Shown here in pieces: positions 25,430-38,172 of a DNA stretch of 64,000 bases. Source of the DNA: Antarcticimicrobium sp040365005. Its GTDB lineage: Bacteria; Pseudomonadota; Alphaproteobacteria; Rhodobacterales; Rhodobacteraceae. The DNA lies in contig NZ_BAABWV010000019.1 in assembly GCF_040365005.1 (NCBI RefSeq), positions 1 to 64,000 of the forward strand, read 5' to 3'. Position 1 is the first letter of the stretch, and each line of letters starts with the position of its first letter. Position numbers and translations under genes: made by a program. The notes below the pieces were generated by a model that worked only from the letters and a program-made list of their open reading frames with translations, made no database searches and was not told where the DNA came from.

Positions 25430-26761
25430 TCAGCCGATCTCGGCCATCACCTTGTCGAGTGCGCGCGACAGCGTGTCGAGGGCGCCGTCAAGCTCGTCCT
25501 CGGTGGCGATTAAGGGCGGCGCCAGCAGCAGGTGGTCGCCCAGGCGACCGTCGCGGGTGCCGGCCATGGGATAGCAGATCAACCCCTCGGCAAAGGCGGC
25601 TTTCTTGAGCTTGCCCGCCAGCCCCAGCGCCGGATCGAAGGGAGTTTTGGTGGTGCGGTCGGCGACGAATTCCATTCCCCAGAACAGCCCGCGCCCGCGG
25701 ATGTCGCCCACGTGCGGGTGCTGGGCAAAGCGCGCGCGCAGCTGCCGTTCCAGGTAGGCACCGCGCGCGCGGACCTGTGCCACGAGGTCGTTGTCGAGCA
25801 GTTCGCGCAGCACGGCGAGCCCGGCGGCGGCGGCGACCGGGTGGCCCAGGTAGGTGTGCCCGTGCTGAAAGAACCCGCTGCCGTCGGCGATGGTGTCATA
25901 GATCGCGCGGGTGCAGAGCATCGCGCCGATCGGTTGGTATCCCGCGCCCAACCCCTTGGCGATGCAGAGGATATCGGGATCTACCCCCTCGGCCTCGCAG
26001 GCGAAGAGATGGCCGGTCCGGCCCATGCCGCACATCACCTCGTCGAGGATCAGAAGCACGCCGTATTTGTCGCAGATCTCACGGATGCGTTTGAAATAGC
26101 CCGGCGCGGCGGGCACCGCGCCCATGGTGGCGCCGACCACCGGCTCGGCCATGAAACCCATGACGGTATCGGGGCCCAGCCGCAGGATCTCGTCCTCCAG
26201 TTCCTGTGCGGCGCGTAGCCCGTAGTCCTCGGGGCTCTCGTCCTCGGCGCGGTCGGTGTATTCGTTGCAGGGCGCGATGTGGCTGACCTCGATCAAGAGC
26301 GGCGCGAATTGCGTCCGCCGCCAGGCATTGCCCCCGGCCGAGAGCGCGCCAAGCGTGTTGCCGTGATAGCTTTGCCGCCGGGCGATCAGGTGGCGGCGCT
26401 GCGTCTCGCCCTGTTCGGTAAAATACTGCCGCGCCAGCTTGATCGCGGATTCGGTCGCCTCGGAGCCGCCGGACACCAGGTAGACCCGGTCGATGTCACC
26501 CGGCGCATGGGCGATCAGCAGATCGGCGAGCTGTTCGGCCGGATCCGAGGTGAAGAACCCTGTATGGGCAAAGGCAAGCTGGTCGACCTGGTCCTTGATC
26601 GCCTGCCGCACCCGGTCGTTGGAATGCCCAAGGCAGGAAACGGCGGCGCCGCCGGAGCCGTCGAAATAGCGTTTGCCATCGGTGTCGATCAGGAAGCACC
26701 CCTCGCCATGGCTGGCGGTGGGCGGGTTGGCGTGACAGTGGCGGGGGAAGATGTGGCTCAT
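25430..26761 (-). CDS. Class III (omega) aminotransferase
   Basis: PLP enzyme of 443 residues that moves an amino group from a terminal amine or beta/gamma-amino acid to a 2-oxo acid. The family marks are all present: VSGGSEATESAIKLARQ, the PLP-contacting LILDEVMCGMGRTG, the PLP lysine in IAKGLGAGYQPIGA and HGHTYLGHP. The start overlaps the BKACE gene stop by 4 bases, so both come from one transcript with the flavoprotein upstream. The substrate cannot be named; beta-alanine, GABA, taurine or a related amine:pyruvate pair are all possible. Confidence 0.9.
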   Translation of the reverse strand: MSHIFPRHCHANPPTASHGEGCFLIDTDGKRYFDGSGGAAVSCLGHSNDRVRQAIKDQVDQLAFAHTGFFTSDPAEQLADLLIAHAPGDIDRVYLVSGGSEATESAIKLARQYFTEQGETQRRHLIARRQSYHGNTLGALSAGGNAWRRTQFAPLLIEVSHIAPCNEYTDRAEDESPEDYGLRAAQELEDEILRLGPDTVMGFMAEPVVGATMGAVPAAPGYFKRIREICDKYGVLLILDEVMCGMGRTGHLFACEAEGVDPDILCIAKGLGAGYQPIGAMLCTRAIYDTIADGSGFFQHGHTYLGHPVAAAAGLAVLRELLDNDLVAQVRARGAYLERQLRARFAQHPHVGDIRGRGLFWGMEFVADRTTKTPFDPALGLAGKLKKAAFAEGLICYPMAGTRDGRLGDHLLLAPPLIATEDELDGALDTLSRALDKVMAEIG

Positions 26762-27513
26762 AGCGCGGTCCTTTCCAGTTCATCGACGAGGCGGGCGACC
26801 GAGTCGGCGTTGTCGCGCAGCGGGGTGCCGTCCGCGTCGGTCAGGTTGTTCTCGAACCCCACGCGCAGGTCACCGCCCTGGCGGGCGGCCTCCAGCAGGC
26901 AGGCATGTTCGGCGGGGCCGAAGGCGCAGATCATCCAACGCCCGGGCGGTTTCGCCGCCAGCAGCGGGGTGAGGTCGGCGGGGGTCGCGACCTGCCCGGT
27001 GGCATAGCGACCCAGAACCAGCAGCGTGCTGTCCTGTCCGGGACGCACGATGCCCTGTGCCTGCCAGCGGGCGAGGAGGGCGGCATCCTCGGCATCATAG
27101 AGGATGTGCTGCACCTCGGTCCCGGCGTCGGCGCAACTGGCATAGACCCGCGGGGCGAGGGCCTCGTTGCGCGCGATCTCGCGCACCGAGATGCTGGCCC
27201 AGCGCGGTTTCAGCCGTGTTAGACACGAAAACTGCGCCTCGACATCAAAGATGCCGGCGGACTCGGTGGTGATCTGAACGCGAAGGTCGGGCACGGCGTG
27301 GGCCAGTTCGGCCAGTGCCTCGGTATATCGCCCGGCATCAAGGGAATGCCGCCCGTCATCGTCGCGCACATGCAGGTGCAACGCGTCGGCGCCGGCTGCG
27401 TGACAGGCGCGGGCGGTTTCGACGATCTCGGGGATCGTGACGGGCAGGGCGGGGTGATCGGCCTTGCCGCGCCGGGCGCCGTTGGGGGCCACCATGATCA
27501 GGGGTCGGGTCAT
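26758..27513 (-). CDS. BKACE-family beta-keto acid cleavage enzyme
   Basis: Zinc-dependent enzyme of 251 residues of the BKACE (formerly DUF849, Kce) family. Members condense a beta-keto acid with acetyl-CoA, giving acetoacetate plus a new CoA ester. The metal-binding HLHVRD (His46, His48) at the end of strand 2 and the late VGFENNL motif are visible. It is shorter than the roughly 270-310 residues usual for the family. It lies between a demethylating-type flavoprotein and an omega aminotransferase, consistent with breakdown of an amino-containing carboxylic acid. The exact substrate is unknown. Confidence 0.87.
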   Translation of the reverse strand: MTRPLIMVAPNGARRGKADHPALPVTIPEIVETARACHAAGADALHLHVRDDDGRHSLDAGRYTEALAELAHAVPDLRVQITTESAGIFDVEAQFSCLTRLKPRWASISVREIARNEALAPRVYASCADAGTEVQHILYDAEDAALLARWQAQGIVRPGQDSTLLVLGRYATGQVATPADLTPLLAAKPPGRWMICAFGPAEHACLLEAARQGGDLRVGFENNLTDADGTPLRDNADSVARLVDELERTAL

Positions 27514-27517
27514 CGCG

Positions 27518-29914
27518 TTATCCTTTCATCCTTGCGCCGTCAGGGTCGTAAAGCGGGCCATGCACCACCGTGGCGGCATGAAGGGTGCGGGCGATGTCCA
27601 CCATGACCCGGGTCCCGTCGGCGGGCAGCCCGGCGGACATATGTGCCAGCGCCACGGGCCGCCCGATGCGGTAACCGAAGGCGCAGGAAGTGGTCTGGCC
27701 GATGATCTGCCCGTCAAGGAGGATCGGTTCGTGCCCCAGCGGCACCGCATCCGCATCGTCGAAGCGGAGCGAGGTGATGCGGGGTGTTGCGCCGCTTTCG
27801 CGGGCCTCGGCCAGGGCCTCGGCGCCGATGAACCCGCCCTTTTTGCGGGTGGCGAAATCCAGCCCGGCGGCGATCGGGGTCACGTCGCTGTCCAGCTCGT
27901 GCCCCATGGCGCAAAAACCCTTTTCGATCCGCATGGAGGTTTGCGCGTAGAGACCGGCGGGCACCGCCCCGGCTTTGGTCAGCGCGGCATAAATCATTCG
28001 CGCACTCTCGGCCCGGCAGGTGATCTCCCACCCCGCCTCGCCGACATAGGACAGCCGCGCGGCGCGGACGTGGTGGCCGGCGATATGGGCTTCTCCGTGC
28101 TTGAAATAGCCGATCCCGGCCAGCTCCGGCGCGCCGACCTCACCGGCGATGCGGGCGGCCTCGGGGCCCATCAGGCCGAGCACGGCATAGTCCTCGGTGC
28201 TGTCGGTGAGGGTCACGTCGAACCCCTCGGCGTGGCGGCGGAACCAGGCGAGGTCGCGCTTGATCGCGTTGGTGCCGGTGAACAAGCGGTAATGATCCGG
28301 TGCAATGCGCTGGGCGGTGAGGTCGGATTCAAATGTGCCGCGCGCGTTCAGCACGGCGGTATAGATCACCGACCCGGGCGCGCGCGCCATGAAACCGGCG
28401 CAGCAGTGCAGCAGAAAGGCCTCGGCCTCCGGTCCCTTGACCTCGATCTTGCCGAAGGGAGAGGCATCGAAGATCGCGGCACGTTCATGCGCGGCGGTAA
28501 CCTCGGCGCGGACATTCTCGAACCAGTCGGGGCGGCCGAAGGTGGGGCGCGGCTCGGCCGTCTTGTTGAAATAGAGCGGCCGTTCCCAGTCATAGACCTG
28601 GCCCATATGCGCCTTGGCGTCGCGGTACGCGGCATCCAGCGGCAGGCGCCGCAGATCGCGCGCGGTGGCGGGTTGCCGACCCGGATAGGCGATCTCGTAA
28701 TGGGTGCCGAGAATCTCGGGCGCGCGGGCCATCAGGTGGTCGAGCGAGTTGAACACCGGGGCAAAGCGCTTGGCGTCGGCCTCGGACAGGTCATAGGCGG
28801 TATGGCCGTGCACGATGCAATGGGCCAGGTTCATGCCCGCACCTCCGCCAGAGGCGATGCCGACCGAATTCATGCCGCAACCCAGGAACAGACCCTGTGT
28901 TTCCGCGGTTTCGCCCAGCATGAAGGTGCCGTCGGGGGTGAAACTCTCGGGGCCGTTGAGCAGCATCTTGACCTCGGCCGTTTCCAACGCTGGCAGCCGA
29001 TGCAGCGCGTTCAGCATCATCGGTTCGAAATGGTCCCAATCTTCGGGCAGCAACCCGAACTCGAAGGTTTCGTCCAGCACGCCGGGCGCGATGGGTTTGC
29101 CCATCGGTTCGAAGCAGCCCACCAGCAAGCCACCGCTGTCGTCGCGGATATAGAGGTGGCTGTCGTGGTCGGACAGCGTGGGCATGTTGCCGGTGATCCC
29201 CTCGACCGGCTTGGTCAGCAGGTAGAAATGTTCGCAGGCCAGCGCCGGAACCTGCGCCCCCGCCATCGCGCCGACCTCGCGCGACCACAGCCCGGTGCAG
29301 AGTGCAATCGCATCGCACATGACGGTGCCTTGGGTGGTTTCGACGCCGCACACCCGGCCGTTCTCGGTGAGAATCCCGGTGACGCCGGTGCGTTCAAAGA
29401 TCTTTGCCCCCATGCCCCGCGCGCCCTTGACCAGCGCGGCACAGACGTCGGAGGGGCTGACGCGCCCATCCTCGGGTGACCAGACCGCGCCGAGCACGTC
29501 CTCGGCGTTCATCAGCGGCCAGCGTTCCTTTGCCTCTTCGGCGCCGATGGAATGCGCCTCGACCCCATAGGCATGGGCCAGCGCCTCTTGCCGCCGGATA
29601 TGGGTCATGCGGTCGGGCGTGGTGGCGATCGAGAGCGAGCCCTTTTGAATCCAACCCACCGATTGCCCGGTCTCCTGTTCCAGCCGGCTGTAGAGGTCGA
29701 CGGAATAGCGGATCATCCGGGTGAGGTTGCGGCTGTGGCGCAGGGCGCGGACCTGGGCCGCCGAATGCCAGGTGGTGCCCGAGGTCAGCGCGTTGCGCTC
29801 GAGCAGGATCGCGTCGCCGGCGCCCATCTGGGCCAGGTGATACAGGGTGGAACAGCCCATGATGCCGCCGCCGATCACGACGACGGAGGCATGGGAGGGG
29901 AGGGGGGAGGTCAT
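27518..29914 (-). CDS. DMGDH/sarcosine dehydrogenase-type flavoprotein with GcvT-like domain
   Basis: Two-part oxidoreductase of 798 residues. The N-terminal DAO-type half has the FAD loop VVIGGGIMG (12-20) and the WHSAAQVR segment with His50, which binds FAD covalently in dimethylglycine and sarcosine dehydrogenases. The C-terminal half (from about 420) is an aminomethyltransferase-like folate domain with the SYVGEAGWEI motif. Family members oxidise N-methyl groups and pass the one-carbon unit to tetrahydrofolate. The actual substrate is unknown. It is first in a transcript with BKACE and aminotransferase genes and is divergent from the RpiR regulator. Confidence 0.87.
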   Translation of the reverse strand: MTSPLPSHASVVVIGGGIMGCSTLYHLAQMGAGDAILLERNALTSGTTWHSAAQVRALRHSRNLTRMIRYSVDLYSRLEQETGQSVGWIQKGSLSIATTPDRMTHIRRQEALAHAYGVEAHSIGAEEAKERWPLMNAEDVLGAVWSPEDGRVSPSDVCAALVKGARGMGAKIFERTGVTGILTENGRVCGVETTQGTVMCDAIALCTGLWSREVGAMAGAQVPALACEHFYLLTKPVEGITGNMPTLSDHDSHLYIRDDSGGLLVGCFEPMGKPIAPGVLDETFEFGLLPEDWDHFEPMMLNALHRLPALETAEVKMLLNGPESFTPDGTFMLGETAETQGLFLGCGMNSVGIASGGGAGMNLAHCIVHGHTAYDLSEADAKRFAPVFNSLDHLMARAPEILGTHYEIAYPGRQPATARDLRRLPLDAAYRDAKAHMGQVYDWERPLYFNKTAEPRPTFGRPDWFENVRAEVTAAHERAAIFDASPFGKIEVKGPEAEAFLLHCCAGFMARAPGSVIYTAVLNARGTFESDLTAQRIAPDHYRLFTGTNAIKRDLAWFRRHAEGFDVTLTDSTEDYAVLGLMGPEAARIAGEVGAPELAGIGYFKHGEAHIAGHHVRAARLSYVGEAGWEITCRAESARMIYAALTKAGAVPAGLYAQTSMRIEKGFCAMGHELDSDVTPIAAGLDFATRKKGGFIGAEALAEARESGATPRITSLRFDDADAVPLGHEPILLDGQIIGQTTSCAFGYRIGRPVALAHMSAGLPADGTRVMVDIARTLHAATVVHGPLYDPDGARMKG

Positions 29915-29966
29915 GGTGATGCCGATCTTTGGCCGGTGTGGTTCATGTCGGGAGTCAAGGATGGCG

Positions 29967-29979
29967 GAAATACAGTTTC
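29967..29979. promoter_or_regulatory. Candidate RpiR operator GAAA-N5-TTTC
   Basis: The short inverted repeat GAAA-N5-TTTC lies between the divergent flavoprotein and RpiR genes, where an autoregulatory site would be expected. RpiR proteins often use short A/T-rich palindromes, but the half-sites here are only 4 bases, so this is weak. Confidence 0.3.
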
Positions 29980-30043
29980 AGTCAATCGACAGGAAAAAAA
30001 TCAAATGTTATTTCAAGACAGCCCCTGCGAAAGGACGACTGCC

Positions 30044-30937
30044 GTGGATCCGACCCTGAAAAACCGAACGGTTTCCGCATTGAAAGAGGCGATCCCCGCG
30101 TTGTCGCCGCGCCTCAAGACCGTGGCCAAGTATATCGTCGACCACCCGAGCGATTTCGGACTGGACCCGATCCGGGAAACCGCGCGCAAATGCGGGGTCA
30201 GCACCTATACGTTGGTGCGCATGGCCGCGCGCATGGGGTTCGACAGCTATGACGCGTTGCGCGAACCGTTCCGCCACGCGCTGGTGTCGGCCAATGCGCT
30301 GGTCGATCGGCCGGACTGGATCGAAAGCATGCGCCAGCGCGGCCCGCTGGGCGCGGTTCAGGCCGAGGCGGCGCTGAACACCATGGCGATCGTGCAGCGG
30401 TCGCTGGAGCGGCAGAACCCCGACGAAATGGAGCGCGTGGTCGACCTCTTGCTGGGGGCGAACAACGTCTATCTGACGGCGGTGCGGGCCAGTTACGCGC
30501 TGGCCTATTATTTCCACTACGTGGGGCGGATGGCGCTGCCGTCGCTGCAGCTTGTGCCGCGCCATATCAACAGCGCCATTGACGAGTTGAACACCGCCGG
30601 TGCGGGCGACGTGATGATCGCGATTTCGTTTCAGCCGTATTCCCGCGAAACGATCGAGGCCTGCCGCTTTGCCCATGCGCGGGGGGTGAAGCTGATCATG
30701 ATCTCGGATTCCGAGGTGATCTCGTCCGAGTTCCGGCCCGAGGCGACGCTGGTCGCCGCAACGGTCAGCACCCATCATTTCGGCTGTTACACCGGCGCCA
30801 TGGGCGTGATCGAGAACCTGCTGGCGCTGCTGGTCCACCGTGGCGGCGCGGCGACGCGGCAGCGAATCACGTCGTACGAGGACCTGCGAAAGGACACCAA
30901 CGCCTACTGGATCGCGAAAAAAAACTTTAGTTTTTAG
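30044..30937 (+). CDS. RpiR/MurR family transcriptional regulator
   Basis: Protein of 297 residues with an N-terminal RpiR helix-turn-helix (about 1-75, including ARKCGVSTYTLVRMAARMGF) and a C-terminal SIS sugar-isomerase-type effector domain (about 115-250). The family senses phosphosugars or related metabolites. The GTG at 30044 has AAGGA 8 bases upstream. An ATG at 30005 is also possible, with AGGA 10 bases before it, and would add 13 residues. It is divergent from the flavoprotein-BKACE-aminotransferase transcript and just upstream of a TAXI-TRAP gene, so it probably controls one or both. Confidence 0.88.
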   Translation: MDPTLKNRTVSALKEAIPALSPRLKTVAKYIVDHPSDFGLDPIRETARKCGVSTYTLVRMAARMGFDSYDALREPFRHALVSANALVDRPDWIESMRQRGPLGAVQAEAALNTMAIVQRSLERQNPDEMERVVDLLLGANNVYLTAVRASYALAYYFHYVGRMALPSLQLVPRHINSAIDELNTAGAGDVMIAISFQPYSRETIEACRFAHARGVKLIMISDSEVISSEFRPEATLVAATVSTHHFGCYTGAMGVIENLLALLVHRGGAATRQRITSYEDLRKDTNAYWIAKKNFSF

Positions 30938-31041
30938 GTGACAACCAAAATAACTTTGGCGAGTTTCGAGGATACGAATACCATAATCGACCCAGGCCGG
31001 TTCAACGGCCGGGTGGGGAATTTTAGTTGGGAGATGTCCAT

Positions 31042-32013
31042 ATGAACGTCAAAACCACCCTCATGGGGCTTGTCGCCGCCGTCACCGTCGGCATGGCCGG
31101 CGGGGCCTCGGCGCAGGACCAGAAGTTCATCACCATCGGTACCGGCGGCGTGACCGGCGTGTACTATCCGACCGGCGGCGCGATCTGCCGGCTGGTGAAC
31201 AAGGGCCGCAAGGAACACGGCATCCGCTGTTCGGTCGAATCGACCGGCGGCTCGGTCTACAACACCCGGACCATTCGCCAGGGCGAGCTGGATTTCGGCG
31301 TGGTGCAATCCGACGTGCAGAAGGCGGGCCTGGACGGCACCGGCGCCTTTTCCGAGGACGGCCCCTATCCCGAGCTGCGCGCGCTGTTCTCGGTCCACCC
31401 CGAGCCGATGCACGTGATGGCCCGCGCCGATGCCGGCATCAGCAGCGTTGATGACCTGAAGGGCAAGAAGGTCAACATCGGCAACCCCGGATCCGGCACC
31501 CGCGTTCTGGCCGAGACGCTGATGAAGTATTCCGGCATCAGCCCGGACGATTTCGCACTGGCCGCCGAGCTGAAGTCGTCGGAGCAGTCCGCCGCGCTTT
31601 GCGACGGCAAGATCGACGCCACCATCTGGGCCGCCGGCCTGCCGAACGGGTCCAGCCAGGAGGCGACCTCGTCCTGTGACGTGAAGATCATCCCGCTGGA
31701 CGGGCCGAACATCGACAAGCTGCTGGCGGACAACACCGCCTATGCCGCCGCGACCATCCCGGGCGGCATGTATCCGGGCAACCCCGACGACATCCCCAGC
31801 TGGGGCCCCAAGGCGACCTTCGTGACCTCGGCCGAGACGCCGGACGAGGTGGTCTATGCGGTGGTTTCGGCGGTCTTCGACAATTTCGAGGACTTCAAGA
31901 AGCTGCACCCGGCCTTTGCCCGCCTGAACGAGGCCGAGATGATCAAGGACGGGTTGAGCGCGCCGCTGCATCCGGGCGCCGAGATGTACTACAAGGAGCG
32001 CGGCTGGAAGTAA
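31042..32013 (+). CDS. TAXI-type TRAP transporter solute-binding protein
   Basis: Periplasmic binding protein of 323 residues with a signal peptide (about 1-24, cleaved after GASA). TAXI-family marks are ITIGTGGVTGVYYPTGGAIC at the N terminus, STGGSVYNTRTIRQGELDFGVVQSD and KVNIGNPGSGTR. It delivers solute to the fused permease encoded next. Known TAXI ligands include glutamate and dicarboxylates, but most are untested. The start at 31042 has GGGAG upstream. A strong hairpin separates it from the permease gene, a common way to make more binding protein than channel. Confidence 0.94.
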   Translation: MNVKTTLMGLVAAVTVGMAGGASAQDQKFITIGTGGVTGVYYPTGGAICRLVNKGRKEHGIRCSVESTGGSVYNTRTIRQGELDFGVVQSDVQKAGLDGTGAFSEDGPYPELRALFSVHPEPMHVMARADAGISSVDDLKGKKVNIGNPGSGTRVLAETLMKYSGISPDDFALAAELKSSEQSAALCDGKIDATIWAAGLPNGSSQEATSSCDVKIIPLDGPNIDKLLADNTAYAAATIPGGMYPGNPDDIPSWGPKATFVTSAETPDEVVYAVVSAVFDNFEDFKKLHPAFARLNEAEMIKDGLSAPLHPGAEMYYKERGWK

Positions 32014-32043
32014 TCCGGCCCCGTGACATGTAAACCAGTGACC

Positions 32044-32075
32044 CCCTCCGACACTCCGGTGTGTCGGGGGGTTTT
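32044..32075 (+). terminator. Intra-operon attenuating terminator
   Basis: The arms 32044-32054 and 32061-32071 pair over 11 bp (one T-G wobble) with a 6-base loop and TTTT after. It lies between the TAXI binding protein and permease genes on the same strand, so partial termination would set their expression ratio. Confidence 0.75.
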
Positions 32076-32109
32076 CCAATAAGAACAAACGTTTCAGCGG
32101 GGACAATTC

Positions 32110-35135
<3,026 letters not shown>

Positions 35136-35262
35136 GGCAAGCAGGGATTATCAGGTTTTTCCGGCGGGTCTTTCTGCCCCAGCCGATAGGGAAAGCGGTT
35201 GGAAATGCGCGTCGGCATGATCAAGTGGTGATGTAGCCCCGCAACCAGCCCGGAATTCCCAG

Positions 35263-36081
<819 letters not shown>

Positions 36082-36105
36082 GGCGCGTCAAGATCATCCG
36101 GGAAA

Positions 36106-36137
36106 AACGCCCGCCCCTTTCCGAAAGGGCGGGCGTT
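36106..36137. terminator. Bidirectional terminator
   Basis: The arms 36106-36116 and 36127-36137 pair perfectly over 11 bp and are flanked by A-rich sequence on the left and T-rich on the right. It lies between the convergent ureidoglycine aminohydrolase and purine permease genes, so it can end both. Confidence 0.8.
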
Positions 36138-36164
36138 GGTGTTTTCGAGATCTGCCCGGGCGGA

Positions 36165-37622
36165 TCACTCGCCCGGCATCGACCCCTTGCCATGCCCGGC
36201 CATGCCGCCGGCGACCTCTTCGGTCGACTCGTCCGACAGATGTGCGGGCAGGATCAGGTTCAGCACGATGGCAATCAGCGCGGCGGGCAGGATGCCCGAG
36301 GCGCCCAGGATGCGCAGCGTGTCGGGCAGGTGTTGCAGCGCGTTGGGCGCGCCCGGCGCCACGTTCATCACCTCGAGCTGCAGCCCCAGGCCAACCGACA
36401 GCGCGACCGCAAAGATCACCATGTTGCGCTTGTTCCAGTCGACGTCCGACAGCATCGAGATACCCGACGCGACCACCATGCCGAACATCACGATCACGCC
36501 ACCGCCCAGCACCTCGATCGGGATGGTGCGGATCACGCCGCCGACCTTGGGGACCAGCCCGCAAATGATCAGGAAGATGGCGCCGAAGGTCACCACGTGG
36601 CGGCTCATCACGCCGGTCATCGCGATCAGCCCGACGTTCTGCGAGAACGAGGTATTGGGCAGCCCGCCAAAGATACCGGCGATGGCGGTTCCGAAGCCGT
36701 CGGCAAAGGTGGCGCCCTGGATTTCCTTGTCGGTGGCCTCGCGCCCGGCGCCGCCCTTGGTGATGCCGCTGACATCGCCGACCGTTTCCACCGCCGAGAC
36801 GAAGGCCATCAGGCAGAACCCGATGACGGCGGCAAAGGAGAACTCGAACCCGTATTTGAACGGCTGCGGCAGGGCAAAGGCGGCCGAGCGCGCCCAGCTT
36901 GCGGCGATGGCGTCAAACGTCAGCATCCCCACCGCCAGCGCATAGACATAGCCCGCCGCGATCCCCACCAGAACCGCCGAAATCGACAACATGCCTCGGG
37001 CAAAGAATTTCAGCACCAGCGTGACCAGGATCACCACCAGCGCGGTCGACCAGCTCAGCAACCCGCCATAGCTTGCCGCGCCGCTGGCCTTGGCCGGGAC
37101 ACCGCCGGCGGCGTATTCGATGCCCACCTTGACCAGCGCCAGGCCGATCATGGTGACCACCAGCCCGGTGACCAGCGGCGGCAGGGCAAAGCGGATCCTG
37201 CCGATCACGGTGCCCAGCGCGGCATGGAACAGCCCGCCGATCAGCACCCCGCCGAACAGCGCGGCCAGCGCATCGACCCCCTTGCCGGCAACCAGCGGGA
37301 TCATGATCGGCAGAAAGGCAAAGGAGGTGCCCTGAACGATCGGCAGCGCCGCGCCCACCGGCCCCAGCGTGATCGTCTGCAACAGGGTGGCGACCCCGGC
37401 GAACAGCATCGACATCTGGATCATGTACAAAAGCGCGGGGAAATCGGGCGAATTGGACCCGAATCCGAAGCCGGCGGCCCCCGCCACGATGATTGCCGGG
37501 GTGACGTTCGATACGAACATTGCCAGCACGTGCTGGATGCCCAGCGGCACCGCCACCGCCAGTGGCGGGGTATAGTTGGGATCGCGCAGCTGCTCGGCGC
37601 TGCCGATGGATGATGTGGTCAC
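36165..37622 (-). CDS. NCS2-family purine (xanthine/uric acid) permease
   Basis: Inner-membrane nucleobase symporter of 485 residues with about 14 hydrophobic segments. The NCS2 signature QNVGLIAMTGVMSRHVV, the segment FGGLPNTSFSQ and the substrate-site acidic stretch before it are clear. It starts with GTG at 37622 and has GGAGGG about 7 bases upstream. It sits among urate-degradation genes, downstream of allA on the same strand, so xanthine or urate is the likely cargo rather than uracil. Confidence 0.9.
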   Translation of the reverse strand: MTTSSIGSAEQLRDPNYTPPLAVAVPLGIQHVLAMFVSNVTPAIIVAGAAGFGFGSNSPDFPALLYMIQMSMLFAGVATLLQTITLGPVGAALPIVQGTSFAFLPIMIPLVAGKGVDALAALFGGVLIGGLFHAALGTVIGRIRFALPPLVTGLVVTMIGLALVKVGIEYAAGGVPAKASGAASYGGLLSWSTALVVILVTLVLKFFARGMLSISAVLVGIAAGYVYALAVGMLTFDAIAASWARSAAFALPQPFKYGFEFSFAAVIGFCLMAFVSAVETVGDVSGITKGGAGREATDKEIQGATFADGFGTAIAGIFGGLPNTSFSQNVGLIAMTGVMSRHVVTFGAIFLIICGLVPKVGGVIRTIPIEVLGGGVIVMFGMVVASGISMLSDVDWNKRNMVIFAVALSVGLGLQLEVMNVAPGAPNALQHLPDTLRILGASGILPAALIAIVLNLILPAHLSDESTEEVAGGMAGHGKGSMPGE

Positions 37623-37686
37623 TTGTCGTCCCTCCGTGTTGGGTCGCCGGCGTTGTTGTTATCGCTGTGCCGGCGGACAGGTCGTG

Positions 37687-38172
37687 TCAGTTCGCCGCGA
37701 CCTGCCAGGGCGCGTCGAACCAGTGTTCCTCGAGGTTGTCACCGGGACCGATCCGGTCGATCACCGCGAACAGGCCGGGCGCCTGCAGCGGCGTGAGAAC
37801 CCCGTGCCAGGTGTCTCTCAACAGGTTGATCCCCTGTCCGGGGGCGGTCAAGAAGGCACGCGGCTTCGCCGGGGCGCCGCCGGCGTCTGCGGCGACAATG
37901 ACCAGGAACGATGTCGGATTGAGCGGAATGAAGGCCTGGCTGCCCAGCGGGTGCCGTTCCATCATCTCCAGCCGATAGGGCAGGGCGCGCGGCTGCGCGT
38001 CGAACAGGCTGATGCCTGCACGCCCCTCGGTGAACTCCATCCGGGCCAGATCGTGATGCCGCCCGCAAAGCCCCTGGTTGATGATCTTGTCCGGGGCCTC
38101 CTTCAGCGCGATCACGTCGCCAAAGGGGGCGAAACCGGCAGCGGTCAGGGGCTCGGTGTGGACCGTCCTCAC
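37687..38172 (-). CDS. allA: Ureidoglycolate lyase
   Basis: Cupin-like enzyme of 161 residues that splits (S)-ureidoglycolate into glyoxylate and urea, the last step of the pathway. The family segments GFAPFGDVIALKEAPDK near the N terminus and the metal-region FLVIVAADAGG and TWHGVLTPL are visible; length is normal for AllA. It overlaps the fused puuE-uraD stop by 4 bases (ATGA), and the purine permease follows. All three genes are probably on one transcript. Confidence 0.94.
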   Translation of the reverse strand: MRTVHTEPLTAAGFAPFGDVIALKEAPDKIINQGLCGRHHDLARMEFTEGRAGISLFDAQPRALPYRLEMMERHPLGSQAFIPLNPTSFLVIVAADAGGAPAKPRAFLTAPGQGINLLRDTWHGVLTPLQAPGLFAVIDRIGPGDNLEEHWFDAPWQVAAN

